NCBI GenBank assembly: GCA_002417975.1 | Contig: DIDE01000060.1 | Location: 26,563 to 35,245, forward strand | Origin: Eggerthellaceae bacterium UBA5808 | GTDB taxonomy: Bacteria > Actinomycetota > Coriobacteriia > Coriobacteriales > Eggerthellaceae | DNA length: 8,683 nucleotides | Direction: 5' to 3' | Part shown: positions 7,381 through 8,683 of the stretch, one piece after another | Numbering within the stretch: position 1 is the stretch's first letter | How the letters are laid out: each line of letters opens with the position of its first letter | Notes under the pieces: generated by a model | Seen by the model: the letters and a program-made list of their open reading frames with translations, nothing else | The model's database searches: none | Told to the model about the DNA's origin: nothing | Translations under genes and position numbers: made by a program

Positions 7381-7416
7381 AAAAATCGTATAGCATAATC
7401 AAAAATAGTACAACGG

Positions 7417-7467
7417 AATTAGCAATTGAATGATAAGATCGACAATTAGCAGGGCACGATCAATTGC
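7417..7467. promoter_or_regulatory. Repeat-rich control region upstream of the MarR-type gene
   Basis: Between the repeat array and the regulator gene is AT-rich DNA with two overlapping patterns. GCAATTGA (7422-7429) and TCAATTGC (7460-7467) form a perfect 8-bp inverted repeat, and each arm contains the palindrome CAATTG. AATTAGCA occurs twice in direct orientation (7417-7424 and 7444-7451). MarR proteins bind short palindromes and often repress their own gene, so this is a plausible operator region. I could not define a convincing -35/-10 pair. CATAAT at 7394-7399 is the best -10 candidate but lacks a matching -35. Confidence 0.35.
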
Positions 7468-7496
7468 CGATGATTTAGGGAATGATAGAGGCTCCC

Positions 7497-8024
7497 ATGA
7501 AAAGTAAGCCAGAATGGTTTATCGACGTATATGAAAAATTTAAGCTTCATTTCTACCGTGAAGTGTTCAATCGCTTCCAGGGCCGTGAAGCAAGCTTGAC
7601 CACTACGGAGACGTTTTGCGTCGACATAATTCATGACCTTAACCGGCCGACGATTCATGAGTTTGCCGATTTCGCTCATATCTCCGCTCCGAATGCTGCG
7701 TACAAGGTAAATAACCTGATTAAAAAAGGTTATATAAGCAAAGTCCAATCGGATGTTGATCGGCGCGAGTATCACCTTGAAGTTACCGATCGCTATACGA
7801 TGTATCATCAGATGAGTTGCTCGTATGTCGAAGAGGTTATCGACCGCGTACGCAAGCGTTTCGAATCCAAGGATATCGATACGTTTGAGAAAATCCTTTG
7901 CGCAATTGCGACAGAGCTAACGCCCGAGATTGACATTCCTCTTAAAGCTCTAGGTGGAAAAAAACAGAGCGAAGCAACCGAAGAAGAAATTGCTGAGACG
8001 CTGCCAACATCTACTCAAGTGTAG
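7497..8024 (+). CDS. MarR-family transcriptional regulator, candidate regulator of the fatty-acid genes
   Basis: The protein is a winged-helix DNA-binding regulator of the MarR family. A helical N-terminal dimerisation segment (KPEWFIDVYEKFKLHFYREVFNRF) precedes the helix-turn-helix PTIHEFADFAHISAPNAAYKVNNLIKKGYISKVQS. The wing DRREYHLEVTD carries the Asp-Arg-Arg motif characteristic of MarR. A second helical dimerisation segment and an acidic, low-complexity tail (QSEATEEEIAET) follow. I chose ATG 7497 (175 residues) because AGAGG lies five bases upstream at 7487-7491. An in-frame ATG at 7482 would add five residues but has AGGG almost touching it. In streptococci a MarR protein, FabT, controls a FASII cluster from an adjacent position, so a similar role is likely here. 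That is inferred from position, and the ligand is unknown. Confidence 0.88.
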   Translation: MKSKPEWFIDVYEKFKLHFYREVFNRFQGREASLTTTETFCVDIIHDLNRPTIHEFADFAHISAPNAAYKVNNLIKKGYISKVQSDVDRREYHLEVTDRYTMYHQMSCSYVEEVIDRVRKRFESKDIDTFEKILCAIATELTPEIDIPLKALGGKKQSEATEEEIAETLPTSTQV

Positions 8025-8683
8025 ATACGACATTGCTTAGATCAGCATCACGCAGGTGCTAATTTTGGTAATGCTGCATTCAATGATGTGCTATTGCGCA
8101 CTATTGTACGTATTGACATTATTTGGAGTTCTTTTTAGCAGATTTTCACCGCTTCGCGTTGAAAAATTCTGTCATAAGATGTCATGAGTAAGAGAAGCTC
8201 AAGAGTTTCTGCTGTTCACCAGGTATTATGCAAATATATGGAGTAGGACTTTAAGCGATTCAACGCGAATCGGTACTTTTGTGTGATTTTGACATCAAAT
8301 TATGTGAGTGTGGAACGTATTTACATCGTATGCGCACGTTTGTGTGAGCGAATTATCTCCGTAGGATCTATTCGCATCACCTTTGAGTACAGGCTGGTGG
8401 AGGCGCAAGCTATTGAGGCATATGCGTAGCCTCAATGTAGCGGATTGAATGTGGGCTGGCAAAGGTACATGCCGTTGAGACGTATACGTAACCTAAATGT
8501 AGCGCCTTGGATGAAGCGCTGGCGAGTAAAGGCCGATTCGTGTTTTCCGAATGTAGATACTAGGTAATACGTCTACATAACGCCTGATAAGAAGCGCGAC
8601 CTATAGAGCTCGTAAAATGTACGATACCATGTGGGTGAAAAAATCTCGCGTTTCGGCCTACGTTTGCCAGCGGGCATCCATTC
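8025..8683. other. Long tail with no recognisable gene
   Basis: I see no convincing coding region here on either strand. Possible promoter parts are TTGACA at 8113-8118 with a weak TAGCAG 17 bases later (8136-8141). A hairpin follows at 8143-8165: TTTTCA and TGAAAA arms, then CGC and GCG around a TTC loop, with one mismatch. It could terminate marR transcription but lacks a downstream T-run. TTCGCGTTGAA (8153-8163) recurs as its exact reverse complement at 8259-8269. The right part holds a 62-bp degenerate repeat and an ATGTAGA/TCTACAT inverted repeat (8551-8557 and 8572-8578). The region may be a leader, an intergenic decay zone or a remnant of a mobile element; no transposase fragment was recognised. 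Confidence 0.5.
8392..8515. repeat. Two-copy degenerate direct repeat, 62-bp period
   Basis: Unit A (8392-8453) and unit B (8454-8515) are adjacent and align without gaps, with 44 of 62 positions identical by my count; most differences are transitions. Shared landmarks are GGCTGG at the start, TTGAG in the middle and AATGTAGCG near position 43. A third, decayed copy may follow: GCTGG at 8518 and AATGTAG at 8550, about 8 bases short. Unit A has perfect arms ATTGAGGC and GCCTCAAT around a 9-base loop, while unit B has the 10-bp palindrome ACGTATACGT in nearly the same place. The period is not a multiple of three and unit A has stops, so it is probably not coding. Confidence 0.6.

Noticed and set aside
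7185..7382. 65-residue minus-strand frame through the repeat array
   Set aside because: With a 42-bp unit, a frame free of stops in one unit tends to stay open in all. No synonymous pattern or ribosome binding site supports this strand.
8113..8141. Promoter TTGACA-17-TAGCAG
   Set aside because: The -35 match is good, but the -10 box matches only about three of six consensus bases and no gene follows closely. It is noted in the tail entry but not called.
8573..8677. Minus-strand frame of 34 residues open to the right window edge (MPAGKRRPKREIF...)
   Set aside because: It could be the C-terminus of a gene starting beyond the window, but it is short, unrecognised and overlaps an inverted repeat. 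It cannot be supported without more sequence.
8617..8683. Two + strand frames (ATG 8617, GTG 8631) running off the right edge
   Set aside because: Each shows at most about 22 codons with no clear ribosome binding site. One could be the start of the next gene, but there is not enough sequence to decide.

Overview
The window carries a type II (dissociated) fatty-acid synthesis cluster, all on the + strand, followed by a MarR-family regulator and about 660 bases with no recognisable gene. The order is accD-accA fusion (5' end cut by the window edge), fabH, fabK, fabD, fabG, a 272-base gap, fabF, fabZ, a tandem-repeat block, marR-type regulator, non-coding tail. A Firmicutes-like FASII set using FabK, a fused AccD-AccA carboxyltransferase, moderate GC and an adjacent MarR regulator together suggest an anaerobic actinobacterium of the class Coriobacteriia (an Eggerthellales/Cryptobacterium-like organism is my best guess). 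This is inference from gene content, not a search result.

Region 1 (1-5239) is one tightly packed operon segment. accDA, fabH, fabK, fabD and fabG overlap by 4, 7, 4 and 8 bases, so translational coupling is likely. AccDA supplies malonyl-CoA, FabD moves malonyl to ACP, FabH starts the chain, FabG reduces the 3-keto group and FabK reduces the enoyl group. Region 2 (5240-5511) is a gap holding a 6-bp inverted repeat and a strong ribosome binding site for fabF. Region 3 (5512-7208) has fabF and fabZ, overlapping by 1 base, which complete the elongation cycle. No acpP, accB or accC is present in the window; they must lie elsewhere, perhaps upstream.

The most unusual feature is at 7170-7380. The last 43 bases of fabZ, including its stop codon, are followed by four contiguous diverged copies of the same segment, each exactly 42 bp. 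The copies keep one reading frame open, offset by a single base from fabZ, and encode a 14-residue repeat that mimics the FabZ C-terminal strand (x-C-x-x-E-L-x-F-x-I). Six of the eight base differences between the fabZ tail and copy 3 are synonymous in that frame, which suggests that the array is, or recently was, translated.

Region 4 (7399-8024) is the control region and gene of a MarR-type regulator, plausibly the FabT-like regulator of this cluster. Its upstream DNA has an 8-bp inverted repeat and an 8-bp direct repeat. Region 5 (8025-8683) has no convincing gene but contains a second, unrelated degenerate repeat with a 62-bp period and several inverted repeats.
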